DNA of 64,000 bases. It comes from JAZKJD01 sp040384585 (GTDB lineage Bacteria; Pseudomonadota; Gammaproteobacteria; Diplorickettsiales; Diplorickettsiaceae). The notes under the pieces were generated by a model. That model ran no database searches and was not told the origin of the DNA. It saw only the letters and a program-made list of their open reading frames with translations. The stretch spans positions 1 through 64,000 of the forward strand of contig JAZKJD010000005.1 of NCBI GenBank assembly GCA_040384585.1, in the 5' to 3' direction. Of this stretch, positions 34,824 to 44,216 are shown one piece after another. The stretch's first letter is position 1, and every line of letters starts with the position of its first letter. Position numbers and translations under genes: made by a program.

Positions 34824-35975
34824 TTACAGGGAAGGAGTTAGATTTTCCTCGCTATTTTCTGAAAGCTGGGCTGGGCTTTCCTGTCCGGCTTTAGAAAAAA
34901 AGTTGCGGCAGCTTTTGACTAATTGATAATCTGTTTTTGCCTGATAAAAATAGGATTTTGTTTTCTCATAATTAATCACGCTAGGAAAAATGAGTACCGC
35001 TCTTAATATCCCCCAAATAAATTTTATCAGCGCCTTTTGCTGAAGTTCAGCAATCATTTCTTCATACCGACAACGATTTTCTTGTTTTGCTTCCTCTGTT
35101 AATAAATCCTTAGAATCAAGAAAGCGATTCGCCGTCTTTAATAATTCTATTAAAAACCCCATCTTCTGGTAATCACTTACGAACTTTATTTGATCGATGA
35201 ACGTACGAGCAAAAATCTTGTCGTGAATTCTAATTAGAAGAGTACATATGTTATCAAGTTCGGAAAAAAATGCGTCCTCTAAATATTCACTATTAAAATC
35301 AAAAATATATTGTTCTATTTGATAGATATGTCTATTCCTTCTTGCTTCTATCGTGAACAAATCAAGTAATTCTTTGAGGATTTCTAATCTTCTTATTTCT
35401 AATTCAGAATTTTTTGTATTTTCACATCCCCAATAACTAAGCCAAAGTTCTTGATTATTTTCTGCTAGCTTTTCTAATAATTTTGTAGCTTTATCATATA
35501 GACCACTCGTTAATCCAATTCGAGTGAGTAATGCATTTAATTTTTTGCTTTCATCTTCTAACTTATTTAACAGGCTTCTATCTTTTGACTCAGCAATTGA
35601 CTCAGCAATTGACTCAGCAATTGACTCAGCAATATTTTTTATCAGATCAACAACACTTTGATTTAATAGCTGGGTTTTAGATTTAAGAAAACTTGGTATT
35701 GGTAATAGGTCAATATCCACTTGATCTTCTTTCGTGACGCTCTCTATACAACGGGGAATGTCATTTATAAAAAATAAAGTCTCATTAAAATTTAAATCTT
35801 CTTTACAAGATAATTTTTCGGCTATTTTCAATATCGCCGTTAATCCCAAAATTTCATATAACAAACCACCCAATATCCTCGGAAATTTTAAATAATTTTC
35901 CTCGCCTACCCGTTGGATTAAGTTATTTTTTACAGTAATTTTATCTTGCTCAGATTGCTTGATGATGGATGGCAT
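34824..35975 (-). CDS. Hypothetical protein with a short tandem repeat
   Basis: A 383-residue, mostly helical, charged protein with no family I recognise. At about residues 115-130 the four-residue unit SIAE is repeated four times, encoded by 12-bp tandem repeats (GACTCAGCAATT) at 35586-35632. A hydrophobic stretch at about 32-50 (LGGLLYEILGLTAILKI) and one near 330 may be membrane-associated. It is flanked by a palindrome and fpr. Size, composition and isolation resemble effector genes, but nothing proves secretion. Confidence 0.6.
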   Translation of the reverse strand: MPSIIKQSEQDKITVKNNLIQRVGEENYLKFPRILGGLLYEILGLTAILKIAEKLSCKEDLNFNETLFFINDIPRCIESVTKEDQVDIDLLPIPSFLKSKTQLLNQSVVDLIKNIAESIAESIAESIAESKDRSLLNKLEDESKKLNALLTRIGLTSGLYDKATKLLEKLAENNQELWLSYWGCENTKNSELEIRRLEILKELLDLFTIEARRNRHIYQIEQYIFDFNSEYLEDAFFSELDNICTLLIRIHDKIFARTFIDQIKFVSDYQKMGFLIELLKTANRFLDSKDLLTEEAKQENRCRYEEMIAELQQKALIKFIWGILRAVLIFPSVINYEKTKSYFYQAKTDYQLVKSCRNFFSKAGQESPAQLSENSEENLTPSL

Positions 35976-36046
35976 GGTTAAACCTTTTATAATATTTATT
36001 TTTATAAGTTTAGCTTATTGCGGATAGTTAAGATGAAAATATAATT

Positions 36047-36790
36047 TCAATTTGACGAAATATATTTTTCGCGTCGAATCATCTCTGATGAAAAATGATA
36101 GCTATTTACTAAAAGAGAAAAAACTTCGTCTACCATATTCGGATTGCCACATAGATAAACGATATCCTGTGTAGGATTTGGGTCAATTTCACTGAAAGCA
36201 TTTAATACATAGCCCGCATATTCATAAGGTAACATCACTTCTGATTTGAGTCGACTATAGTAAGCACGGAACTCAAACCAAGGATTCTTTTCAGCAAATG
36301 CTGTAAATTCATTACGGTATAATAGGTCTTTGGGTTGGCGAACACCAAATAATAAAATGACTTTGAAACAAGGATGTCGTTTAAATCTTTGCATAAGTTC
36401 AGATAACATGGTTCGATATGGCGTAATACCCGTCCCTGTTGCCACTAAGATATAACGGCCTGGCTGTTCATCTCTCAATATCAAACGGCCGAAAGGTCCT
36501 GTGGCTGTCACTTTATCACCTACTTGCATGGTAAATAAAAGATCGCTAGCGGTTCCTTCCGGAACATAAGAAGCAGCAAATTCTATTTGATCACTCGCTT
36601 CATGCGTGCTATTAGCTATGCTATAGCTACGCCGCAAAACCTTCTCCGAGGTAGGGATATGCAACGTAATAAACTGGCCTGGAATAAAGCAAAAAGCCTT
36701 GCCATCTTCACAACGAAAAGTAAGCTGTTTAACAGTAGGGGCAATTTGCTGACTGTCAGTTAATATGAGTGTAAACTCTTTTTTAATCAT
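36047..36790 (-). CDS. fpr: Ferredoxin--NADP+ reductase
   Basis: Flavoprotein that moves electrons between NADPH and ferredoxin/flavodoxin. The 247-residue length is that of bacterial Fpr. FAD-binding RRSYSIANS follows the N-terminal beta barrel (FIPGQFITLHI); the NADP domain has VATGTGITPYRTMLSEL, FGVRQPKDLLYRNEF and YLCGNPNMVDEV. The final residues (REKYISSN) are not the usual C-terminal 'xEKYW', so nucleotide stacking there may differ. It is a single gene between two unknown or effector-like genes. Confidence 0.9.
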   Translation of the reverse strand: MIKKEFTLILTDSQQIAPTVKQLTFRCEDGKAFCFIPGQFITLHIPTSEKVLRRSYSIANSTHEASDQIEFAASYVPEGTASDLLFTMQVGDKVTATGPFGRLILRDEQPGRYILVATGTGITPYRTMLSELMQRFKRHPCFKVILLFGVRQPKDLLYRNEFTAFAEKNPWFEFRAYYSRLKSEVMLPYEYAGYVLNAFSEIDPNPTQDIVYLCGNPNMVDEVFSLLVNSYHFSSEMIRREKYISSN

Positions 36791-36863
36791 AGACTGGCTA
36801 GTCTAATCAGCTAGAATAAGTTCGTCAAAGCATTTGTCCATTTTTTAGCTTAGGCTCTAGAAT

Positions 36864-38669
36864 TTAACCTCCAACATGATACATTCTAGCGGGTGCCTCG
36901 GAAGATTTTGGAGGCAATTCAGGCTTAGGCATAACTCTACTAAGAATAGCTGTATCATCTGACCATTTCCCTGAATTTTCTATCGTATAGTTATCCTCAA
37001 AAAATTTTTCAAACATCAACTCCAACAAAAAATGTATGATCACCGTGGGGTGTAAATCATCCCAAAATATCAGTTCGTCGTTTTTATAATGTTTCTTTAT
37101 GGCCATCAATATGGAGGTATAAACATCGGTAAGCTGAATTGTTTCGTTAAATTCCTTATCATATGCCTCTACTGCGTATTGTACAATATGTGTAGTCCAA
37201 ACATCATGCTTATCTTCGGGGGCAGCTAGTTGACTAATACCCTCTTTTAGAGGCTTCTCCTTAAGTTTTTTATCCAGCTCAATTTGTTCAGTCTCTGACA
37301 ATTGAAATCTAACAAATTTTGGAAAACTCAATCGACAACCAAATGAATCGCTCCTAAGTAACTTACCTGCTTTCACAAAATAACAAGAAAATTTATTCGG
37401 AATTCCAGTCCTTCTAAAAATTACGGCATTTCCAGAAGTAATTTTTTTTGCAAAAATTTCTATGTCTTCGCTTTCTAGATAATAAACCGCACATCCACTG
37501 GTGAATCCATATTGTTCAGGATTTTGATCTATTTCTTCAAAAACGGCTGCCGCATCAAATATTTTGACATTAGCATTTAATTTGGCTTTACTCACTAATT
37601 GTTGAACAAATCTATCCAGAAATAAAGTATTCTCCTGAGTTCTTTCAATTTTTTCTGTTTTAGAATCTAGGAGTTTTTGCTCAGATTTTGATAATTTTAT
37701 ATCCACTACAATGTCGTTTTCGCTTAGTGGATATTCAATGTATTCATGATTCTCAACAAAATAAACTTGTCGCATTTCCCCTGTTCCAACAATAAGAACA
37801 CCTTTTTGCCTAATAGCTTTTAAAGCGGGATCGGTTTCGAAAAGAGAAAGAGTCGGTATTTGATAGATATCACAAAAACTAAAATCAATGCATTGGTAGC
37901 TTTCAGCGAGTTTTCTTAACTTATCATTAAAAGACTTACAAGTTTTTTGCGCTTGCTTCTTCACTTTATCTGATTTATTAGAAAATCTTGGTGTTTTACT
38001 AAAGTCTGGTAGTGTAAAAAGTACCGCATTCTGAGTCGCATTGGGTAATTTACCAACATCGTTTTCCGGTGTTGTTAGTATTTTTAAGGTATTAGAAACC
38101 CCATCAATGGCTCTAGTCGCCCCATTTACATCATCATAACCTACCGTTAAAAAATCATTAGCACCAGCAAAAATGAGACAAAGATCGGTATTCTGAACGC
38201 TTCTAATCTTCTTCAGCTTTTTCGCTTGTCTTTGAATATTGTTGAGGAAAAAACTTAGAAAAAACCCTTTAATATGTTTAAAAAAATTAAAAAATCCAGA
38301 ATAATCGTAAGCAGTGGATCCACCCTGCGCCAGGTTTTCACTAAACTTAGATGACCCTAAGACAGAATCTAAATTGGGATTCTCTACTGGCGTAGCTTTC
38401 TCTTTAAGCCTATATCTAAGCATTTCAAAAAATGAACATGACCAAACAAAACCATTAGTAAATTGTTTGTGTGGTGACTTATGTAAGAACAAGTCTATGG
38501 GGATACACCCAAGGAGTTTTTTTCCATATTCTCCATTTTTCCCTCCTGGATCGCTTAAACTATCTCCAAGAATGACGACTCCAGTAACTGGCGTCTTTTC
38601 TATAGGGGAAGAAGGAGTTACTAACTTATATAACTCAGAATGCTCAACCAAAGGCTTATCTGAACTCAT
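36864..38669 (-). CDS. Large GDSL-family hydrolase/acyltransferase-like protein
   Basis: A 601-residue member of the GDSL (SGNH) lipase family. Block I is VVILGDSLSDPGG with nucleophile S37; block II resembles ENLAQGGSTA (111-120); block III is FAGANDF with N171; block V is DDLHPT with D537/D538 and H540. The catalytic core is spread by a ~300-residue insertion (about 230-530) that I do not recognise. No signal peptide is seen. Legionella PlaA/PlaC-type lysophospholipase/acyltransferases share these blocks. Its length and lack of a Sec leader suggest a possible secreted effector, by inference only. Confidence 0.8.
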   Translation of the reverse strand: MSSDKPLVEHSELYKLVTPSSPIEKTPVTGVVILGDSLSDPGGKNGEYGKKLLGCIPIDLFLHKSPHKQFTNGFVWSCSFFEMLRYRLKEKATPVENPNLDSVLGSSKFSENLAQGGSTAYDYSGFFNFFKHIKGFFLSFFLNNIQRQAKKLKKIRSVQNTDLCLIFAGANDFLTVGYDDVNGATRAIDGVSNTLKILTTPENDVGKLPNATQNAVLFTLPDFSKTPRFSNKSDKVKKQAQKTCKSFNDKLRKLAESYQCIDFSFCDIYQIPTLSLFETDPALKAIRQKGVLIVGTGEMRQVYFVENHEYIEYPLSENDIVVDIKLSKSEQKLLDSKTEKIERTQENTLFLDRFVQQLVSKAKLNANVKIFDAAAVFEEIDQNPEQYGFTSGCAVYYLESEDIEIFAKKITSGNAVIFRRTGIPNKFSCYFVKAGKLLRSDSFGCRLSFPKFVRFQLSETEQIELDKKLKEKPLKEGISQLAAPEDKHDVWTTHIVQYAVEAYDKEFNETIQLTDVYTSILMAIKKHYKNDELIFWDDLHPTVIIHFLLELMFEKFFEDNYTIENSGKWSDDTAILSRVMPKPELPPKSSEAPARMYHVGG

Positions 38670-38808
38670 GCAATACCCCGAAGAATTTATTCTTATTATT
38701 TCTTGTAGAATAAATAATTTATTCTAAAGTAGCAAAAGCAATTAAGAGAAACAAGCATGGGTGCCAACGGATGCATACCAACAATTTTTTTATCTCCTGC
38801 AGATAGAA

Positions 38809-39738
38809 TTAACTCGGAAAATTAAAATATTTTTTTGAAACTATAACATCTTCAGAAATTTGTTTTTTCAAGTCTTCTAAAGAGCCAAATTTTTTTTCAT
38901 CACGAATTTTCTTTAAAAATTCTATTTCTAGATAAGTTCCATAGATATCTTTATTAAAATCAAGCAAATGGACTTCTAATAAATTTTTTTGACCGTTAAT
39001 TGTCGGCCGTCTACCACAATTTGCTACCCCATTTACAGGTTTTTCTCCAAGACCATGAACACGAACAATAAAAACCCCTGTCAAAGGCGAAACAAGCCTA
39101 TGCAATGCAATATTCGCGGTAGGAAAACCTAGTAAACGACCGCGTTGATCGCCGTGAATAACGCGGCCACTGAGCATAAAAGGCCGCGTTAATAAGCGTG
39201 ATGCTAATGCAAAATTTCCTTGTTTCACCGCATCACGCACGCGTGAACTTCCTATGCGTTTACCTGAAAATAACTCAGTCGGCGTCACATAAACCTCAAA
39301 CTGATACTGTTGTCCTAATTTTTTTAAGCAATCAAAATCGCCTTGACGTGCTTTACCAAATCGAAAATCGTCCCCTACTATTAATATCTGTACGCCCAAT
39401 CCACGCACTAAAATTTGCTTAACAAAAGTTTCTGCCTCCATCTCCGCTAAACGCCTATTAAAACGCAAACAAACCACTCTATCAATGGCTAAATCCTGAA
39501 AAATTTTTATCTTCTCACGTAAGCGCATCAAACGCGCCGGCGCTTTTTCCCCCAAAAAAAACTCTTGTGGATGAGGCTCAAAAAGCATCACACAACTAGG
39601 TAAATTCAACCGTTTTGCCTGCTGCTGTAAGGTGCGAATAATCGCTTGATGTCCCTGATGTAACCCATCAAAGTTGCCAATAGTGAGTACGCACCCCTTA
39701 TCTTTTAAATTATGCAACCCACAAAGCAGCTCGGTCAT
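38809..39738 (-). CDS. ribF: Bifunctional riboflavin kinase / FAD synthetase
   Basis: RibF makes FMN and FAD from riboflavin. The 309-residue protein has the nucleotidyltransferase domain with TIGNFDGLHQGHQAII and IGSSRVRDAVKQGNF, and the kinase domain with GRVIHGDQRGRLLGFPTANIAL and GVANCGRRPTI. Its ATG overlaps the murJ stop by 4 nt, so it is translated with yqgE-ruvX-murJ. It consumes the product of the rib genes at 31914-34740. Confidence 0.95.
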   Translation of the reverse strand: MTELLCGLHNLKDKGCVLTIGNFDGLHQGHQAIIRTLQQQAKRLNLPSCVMLFEPHPQEFFLGEKAPARLMRLREKIKIFQDLAIDRVVCLRFNRRLAEMEAETFVKQILVRGLGVQILIVGDDFRFGKARQGDFDCLKKLGQQYQFEVYVTPTELFSGKRIGSSRVRDAVKQGNFALASRLLTRPFMLSGRVIHGDQRGRLLGFPTANIALHRLVSPLTGVFIVRVHGLGEKPVNGVANCGRRPTINGQKNLLEVHLLDFNKDIYGTYLEIEFLKKIRDEKKFGSLEDLKKQISEDVIVSKKYFNFPS

Positions 39739-41267
39739 GGGTTGGCTTTTAGATCATGGAAACGCAAACCACTTACCCATAAACAGCTAATATAAATAAG
39801 AGTAGAAGTCACACCAAGAAATAAAATATGTAGGAAACGTTGCCGCCAATCCCAATGTAGCCAAATAGGTAAAGAAGCTGCTACCCAATAAAGAAATACG
39901 CTTAATGCACAATTAGCAAACAATAAACGCCATGTGAAAAGAACCCAGCCCGATTGCCATTGAAAAACACCGCGCGCTCTTAAGCCCTGTAACAATAACC
40001 CTGCATTTAACCAGGCAGATAAAGAACTTGCTAAAGCTAAACCCGTGTGCTTAAGTGGAATAATCAACAGCGCATTGAAAAACATATTCACCAAAAGTGC
40101 GATAATTCCAATACGCACTGGCGTACGAATATTTTGTTGTGCGTAGAAAGCAGCAGCTAATACTTTAATTAGCATAAACGCCTGCAAACCGATGGAATAA
40201 GCTATCACACTGCGCTGGGTCATCAACACATCATGTAAGGTAAATTTTCCGTAATGAAATAAACTAACGATTAAAGGCCCTGATAAAATCAGCAGTGTCA
40301 GCGAAGCAGGGGTACCAATCAGTAGATTACAACGTAAACCCCAATTTAAAGTACTGGAAAATGCTTCGGGTGTTTTCGCCGCATGCTGGCGAGATAGATG
40401 GGGCAATATAACCGTCATCAAGGCAACACCAAACACACCTAAAGGAAAATAAGCCAACCTATCGGAGTAATAAAGCCAAGTCACACTACCCGCCACTAAA
40501 AAAGATGCGAAAATGGTGTTTAATAATAAACTGATCTGTCCTATAGAAGATCCAAATAAAGCGGGTAACATAAGTTTTAAGACTCTTTGTACCCCCGGAT
40601 CACGCCACTTAAAACGCGGTTTGCGTAATAAACCAAGCTGTTTTAAAAAAGGCAATTGAAAACCAAGTTGTATGAATCCTGCTAATAATACGCCAAATGC
40701 TTGTGCCTCTACCGGCACATGAAAATAACGTGTCATACCCAATGCCGTCGTAATTAAACAAAGATTTAATAATGCGGGTGTAAAAGCAGGAACCCAAAAT
40801 AATCCATAACAATTTAAGATAGCACCGACTAATGCCGTTAGGGAAATTAACATCAAATAGGGAAAGGTTATCCTTAACATTTCGCTGGCTAATTGAAATC
40901 GATAGGGATCTAATCCGGGCGCAAAAAGCGCCACTAACCCTTTACTTCCAAGAATACCAAGAATACTAACCACTAACAAAATCAAACCAAGCACGCCGGT
41001 AATATGCGCAACAAACTGTTGTACTTCTCTTTCACTTTGTGTTTGTTTGTATTCTGCTAATGTAGGAATAAAAGCCGTTGAAAAAGAGCCTTCGGCAAAT
41101 AAGCCACGCATAAAATTAGGAATTTTAAAAGCGATATAAAACGCATCCACAGCGGCTGTTGCACCAAAAATACTCGCCGCGATGATGTCTCGAACAAACC
41201 CTAAAATCCGCGATATCAAGGTCATCGCCGCAACAACGGACGTCGATTTAAATAATGCTTTACTCAT
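39735..41267 (-). CDS. murJ: Lipid II flippase MurJ
   Basis: MurJ flips lipid II across the inner membrane for peptidoglycan synthesis. The 510-residue MOP-superfamily protein has about 14 membrane helices and the family N-terminus STSVVAAMTLISRILGFVRDIIAA, followed by FKIPNFMRGLFAEGSFSTAFIP. Conserved charged residues in the central cavity (R, R, D near 18-40) are visible. It overlaps ruvX by 8 nt upstream and ribF by 4 nt downstream. In many proteobacteria murJ and ribF are adjacent, which agrees. Confidence 0.95.
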   Translation of the reverse strand: MSKALFKSTSVVAAMTLISRILGFVRDIIAASIFGATAAVDAFYIAFKIPNFMRGLFAEGSFSTAFIPTLAEYKQTQSEREVQQFVAHITGVLGLILLVVSILGILGSKGLVALFAPGLDPYRFQLASEMLRITFPYLMLISLTALVGAILNCYGLFWVPAFTPALLNLCLITTALGMTRYFHVPVEAQAFGVLLAGFIQLGFQLPFLKQLGLLRKPRFKWRDPGVQRVLKLMLPALFGSSIGQISLLLNTIFASFLVAGSVTWLYYSDRLAYFPLGVFGVALMTVILPHLSRQHAAKTPEAFSSTLNWGLRCNLLIGTPASLTLLILSGPLIVSLFHYGKFTLHDVLMTQRSVIAYSIGLQAFMLIKVLAAAFYAQQNIRTPVRIGIIALLVNMFFNALLIIPLKHTGLALASSLSAWLNAGLLLQGLRARGVFQWQSGWVLFTWRLLFANCALSVFLYWVAASLPIWLHWDWRQRFLHILFLGVTSTLIYISCLWVSGLRFHDLKANP

Positions 41268-41685
41268 AGTGGGAATCTAGCCAGATTTCTACAATTAACT
41301 GCGCTGAGACGCTATCAATAGCCTTCTTGTGCAAAGCTTTATATCCACCTGTTGAAAATAAACGCGCACGGGCTTCAACGGTTGTCAATCGTTCATCAAC
41401 CGAAAAAACAGGCAAATGAAAACGTCGTTTTAAACTCTCTAAAAAATAACGAGCAGACTGTGTTATCGCTTGCTCTGTACCATCCATATTCAAAGGTATT
41501 CCCACTATTAGTGCATCAGGAGACCAAGTTTTCAGTAATAGTGAAATCTCTTTCCAAGGTGGATCTCCTTTTGATGATGTTAAGCTGGTCAATGGTTGTG
41601 CCATCGTCGGTGAAGTAGAACCCACGGCTACGCCAATATATTTAGAGCCAAAATCAAATCCCAATATGGTTTTAATATCAGGCAT
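41260..41685 (-). CDS. ruvX: Putative Holliday junction resolvase RuvX (YqgF)
   Basis: RNase H-fold nuclease linked to Holliday junction resolution or pre-16S rRNA processing. From the ATG at 41685 it has 141 residues. Motifs: ILGFDFGSKYIGVAVG with the first Asp, LIVGIPLNMDGT, and VDERLTTVEA plus KKAIDSVSAQLIVE with the remaining acidic residues. A GGTGG lies before the ATG, which overlaps the yqgE stop by 8 nt. The order yqgE-ruvX is widely conserved. Confidence 0.93.
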   Translation of the reverse strand: MPDIKTILGFDFGSKYIGVAVGSTSPTMAQPLTSLTSSKGDPPWKEISLLLKTWSPDALIVGIPLNMDGTEQAITQSARYFLESLKRRFHLPVFSVDERLTTVEARARLFSTGGYKALHKKAIDSVSAQLIVEIWLDSHYE

Positions 41686-42259
41686 GACCACCGCTATAAA
41701 CGAGTTTGTTAATATCAATGCCAATGCTATTTATAGCCTCTAACCAACGCTTGCTAAATGGCACATCAAATAAAATAGCCGGAGTCGCTGGCACAGCTAG
41801 CCAGAAATTATTAATAATTTCCTGTTCTATTTGCCCTGCCACCCAGCTCGCATAACCTAAAGAAAAAATAAATTTGTTGGGCCCTTGCTGTTTTGCAATG
41901 GCGTGTAAAATATCTTTAGAAGTCGTTACACAAATTTCACTATTCATCTTAAGACTTGATTGCCATTCACCGTCTGGCACATGGATAACGAAGCCATGCT
42001 CTGGATGAACAGGGCCCCCACAAAATATAGGAAAATCTGTTGGCACGATTTCTTTGACTGCACTTCCCAGAATTGCCTGTAGTATTTTCGAAAGATTAAC
42101 TCTAAAGGATTGTAATGGATGGTTAATGACAATTCCAACAGCACCTTTTTCATTATGTTCACAAATATAGACTACTGATCGGTTGAAATAAGGGTCAGTC
42201 AAAATAGGCATAGCCACCAAAAAATAATTCGTTAAGAAATGATTCGTCTCTGTCATCAA
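41678..42259 (-). CDS. yqgE: YqgE/AlgH family protein
   Basis: A 193-residue UPF0301 (DUF179) protein, with the family N-terminus LTNYFLVAMPILTDPYFNRSVVYICEH and motifs GAVGIVINHPL, FCGGPV, FIFSLGYASWVAGQIEQEI. Function is not firmly known; in Pseudomonas the homologue AlgH affects alginate regulation. It is the first gene of the yqgE-ruvX-murJ-ribF group. The gap upstream holds a shortened R7 repeat. Confidence 0.92.
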   Translation of the reverse strand: MMTETNHFLTNYFLVAMPILTDPYFNRSVVYICEHNEKGAVGIVINHPLQSFRVNLSKILQAILGSAVKEIVPTDFPIFCGGPVHPEHGFVIHVPDGEWQSSLKMNSEICVTTSKDILHAIAKQQGPNKFIFSLGYASWVAGQIEQEIINNFWLAVPATPAILFDVPFSKRWLEAINSIGIDINKLVYSGGHA

Positions 42260-42331
42260 AACCTCTGGGTAAAATCCACTTATTAATCATAGCACCAGAC
42301 TTCTTCTCAAGCCTAGAGGTCTCATCTTTGC

Positions 42332-42413
42332 TTTAAGTTCTGTCCCTAAAGTACCCTTGCAGCCATTTCCTGCGTTAAAACAGTTCAAAAATATTCACGT
42401 TAGAAACAGAATC
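42332..42413. repeat. R7 element, internally deleted copy
   Basis: AAGTTCTGTCCCTAAAGTAC at the left and GTTAGAAACAGAATCC at the right are the two ends of the R7 unit at 49714-49857, and CTGCGTTAAAACAGTTCAAA belongs to its arm. The centre is missing. It lies upstream of yqgE; the remaining sequence to the tRNA shows nothing else I can name. Confidence 0.5.
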
Positions 42414-42601
42414 CAATAACAACACACCCTAATTTTTCGTTTAATTTTGATAAAGGTATACAATAGGAGCTATAGATTAGCACTTTTCAGAAATCCTGTA
42501 GTCACCAAAAAGGCTGTGATGGTTGGACTTTTTAAAGCGTTTTTCGTGGGTGTTAAAAGGACAGATTATCGTTTAGATTACTCTTTCAAAAATCAAATAT
42601 A

Positions 42602-42687
42602 TGGTACCGAGAGTGGGACTCGAACCCACACGATGTGACCATCACCGGATTTTGAATCCGGCGCGTCTACCATTCCGCCATCCCGGC
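42602..42687 (-). tRNA. leuX: tRNA-Leu(CAA) with encoded CCA
   Basis: The minus strand from 42687 reads GCCGGGATGGCGGAATGGTA with acceptor and D arm, anticodon stem CCGGA/TCCGG with loop TTCAAAA (anticodon CAA, reading UUG), a long variable arm, T arm GGGTTCGAGTCCC and encoded CCA. At 86 nt it is a class II tRNA as expected for Leu. It is isolated between yqgE and an MFS gene. Confidence 0.95.
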
Positions 42688-42702
42688 AACAGGATGAGGC
42701 AC

Positions 42703-42711
42703 AGTATAACA
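42703..42711 (-). promoter_or_regulatory. Extended -10 of the tRNA-Leu promoter
   Basis: The minus strand carries TGTTATACT (hexamer TATACT at plus 42703-42708 preceded by TGT), 15 nt before the tRNA 5' end. No strong -35 is seen. The same TGN-TATACT form precedes tRNA-Ser at 689. Confidence 0.4.
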
Positions 42712-42840
42712 AACTATTTTATAGAATCCAGGTAATAAAATAAATCAATAAGCCAATCCGTTTCTTAACTTGCAATCAAAATCCTAATCCCTTATTGTTT
42801 TCAATAAGCTCAGAAAACATGATCTTGTAAGAGGTAAATA

Positions 42841-44178
42841 ATGTACAATAATGAAGCCATTCTGGCAGAAAACATTCCCTGTACGTTAACAAAAAAAAAG
42901 CAACTTTTTCTTGCCTCGATTATTTGCATCCTCGCTGCTACGTTTTACATGTATGAATTTGTCCTGCAAGTCTCTCCTGCGGTTATGACGAATGAATTAA
43001 TGCGCGACCTCCACTTGAACGCAGCAAGCCTAGGAACGATGGCCGCATTTTACTATTACTCTTATACACCAATGCAACTACCTGCTGGCTTGCTATATGA
43101 TCGTTTTGGACCACGACGTTTAATCACGCTTGCTGTTTTGATCTGTGCGATAGGCGCATTATTATTCGGTACAACACCCAATGTTTTCATGGCATCCATA
43201 GGCCGTTTTTTTATGGGCATCGGATCTTCTTTTTCTTTTATCGGTGCGCTACTTCTCGTCTCTCGTTGGTTTCCTCCTTATTACTTTGCCTTGCTAACAG
43301 GTGTTGTGCAGCTCATGAGCTCTATGGGTGCCATTGCAGGTCAAGTCCCCTTAGCAAGTGCGATAAACCATTGGGGATGGCGCTCGACAATTATTAGTTT
43401 ATCTATTGTGGGTATTTTTTTGTCATTACTTATATGGACTATTGTTCGTGACAGCCCAGAAACTGTTTTGCAGGGTAAAAAATTTCAATGTTCTCCTAAA
43501 AACAGTGAATTAAAACGCTTGCGACAAGTTTGTAGTAACCGACAAACCTGGTTAGTGGCTCTTTACTCTTTTGCCATATGGGCACCCATTACCGCATTTG
43601 CTGCCTTGTGGGGCATTCCATTCCTGGTTACCAATTATGGTATCAGCATAGAAGCCGCTTCAGAAGCAAGCGCTATGATCTGGCTTGGTATAGGAATAGG
43701 CAGCCCTTTATTCGGTTGGTGGTCAGACAAGATCCAATCTCGATCTATCCCTCTAAATCTCTCTGCCTTTTTAGGCATTGTTAGTCTCACAACCGCCATT
43801 TACGTTCCTCAATTACCACTGACTTGTTTGTATATTGCTTTATTTATTTTTGGCTTATCCGCTTCAGGTCAGGCCTTATCGTTTGGGGTTGTCAAAGATA
43901 ATAATCCAACCTCGGTAGTAGGAACGGCTATTGGCTTTAATAATATGGCGGTAGTGGCTGGTGGGGCCTTATTTCAACCCCTGATAGGGTTTTTACTGTA
44001 TTACAATTGGGGTGGTACTATGCATAATGGCGCTCCATTTTATGGAGTAACAGATTACCATAAAGCCTTTTTCATCTTACCTCTGTGCTCTATTTTAGCA
44101 CTAGTTGTAAGCCAATTTTTACTCCAAGAAACCCATTGCAAACCGCAATTTTCGAATGAAACCTCTACTACAGCGTAA
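42841..44178 (+). CDS. MFS transporter, first of a tandem pair
   Basis: A 445-residue major facilitator with about 12 membrane helices. The loop 2-3 signature is LLYDRFGPRRLITLA, and the first helix is followed by FVLQVSPAVMTNELM. AAGAGG lies 7 nt before the ATG. It shares long identical stretches with the next gene (PMQLPAG, FFMG.GSSFSFIG, GVVKDNN, GTAIG.NNMA), so the pair arose by duplication. Related MFS carriers are numerous in Legionella and Coxiella and include amino acid and nucleoside importers; the substrate here is unknown. Confidence 0.85.
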   Translation: MYNNEAILAENIPCTLTKKKQLFLASIICILAATFYMYEFVLQVSPAVMTNELMRDLHLNAASLGTMAAFYYYSYTPMQLPAGLLYDRFGPRRLITLAVLICAIGALLFGTTPNVFMASIGRFFMGIGSSFSFIGALLLVSRWFPPYYFALLTGVVQLMSSMGAIAGQVPLASAINHWGWRSTIISLSIVGIFLSLLIWTIVRDSPETVLQGKKFQCSPKNSELKRLRQVCSNRQTWLVALYSFAIWAPITAFAALWGIPFLVTNYGISIEAASEASAMIWLGIGIGSPLFGWWSDKIQSRSIPLNLSAFLGIVSLTTAIYVPQLPLTCLYIALFIFGLSASGQALSFGVVKDNNPTSVVGTAIGFNNMAVVAGGALFQPLIGFLLYYNWGGTMHNGAPFYGVTDYHKAFFILPLCSILALVVSQFLLQETHCKPQFSNETSTTA

Positions 44179-44216
44179 GTTTTTCTGCAGGGTTCCCCTC
44201 CTTTTATCTAAAGCTT

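Noticed and set aside
35581..35640. CRISPR-like array
   Set aside because: The 12-bp repeats are contiguous, without spacers, and lie inside an open reading frame.
42447..42638. Open frame ending in GTESGTRTHTM
   Set aside because: It is the familiar false ORF made by reading antisense through a tRNA 3' end; here it runs into tRNA-Leu.
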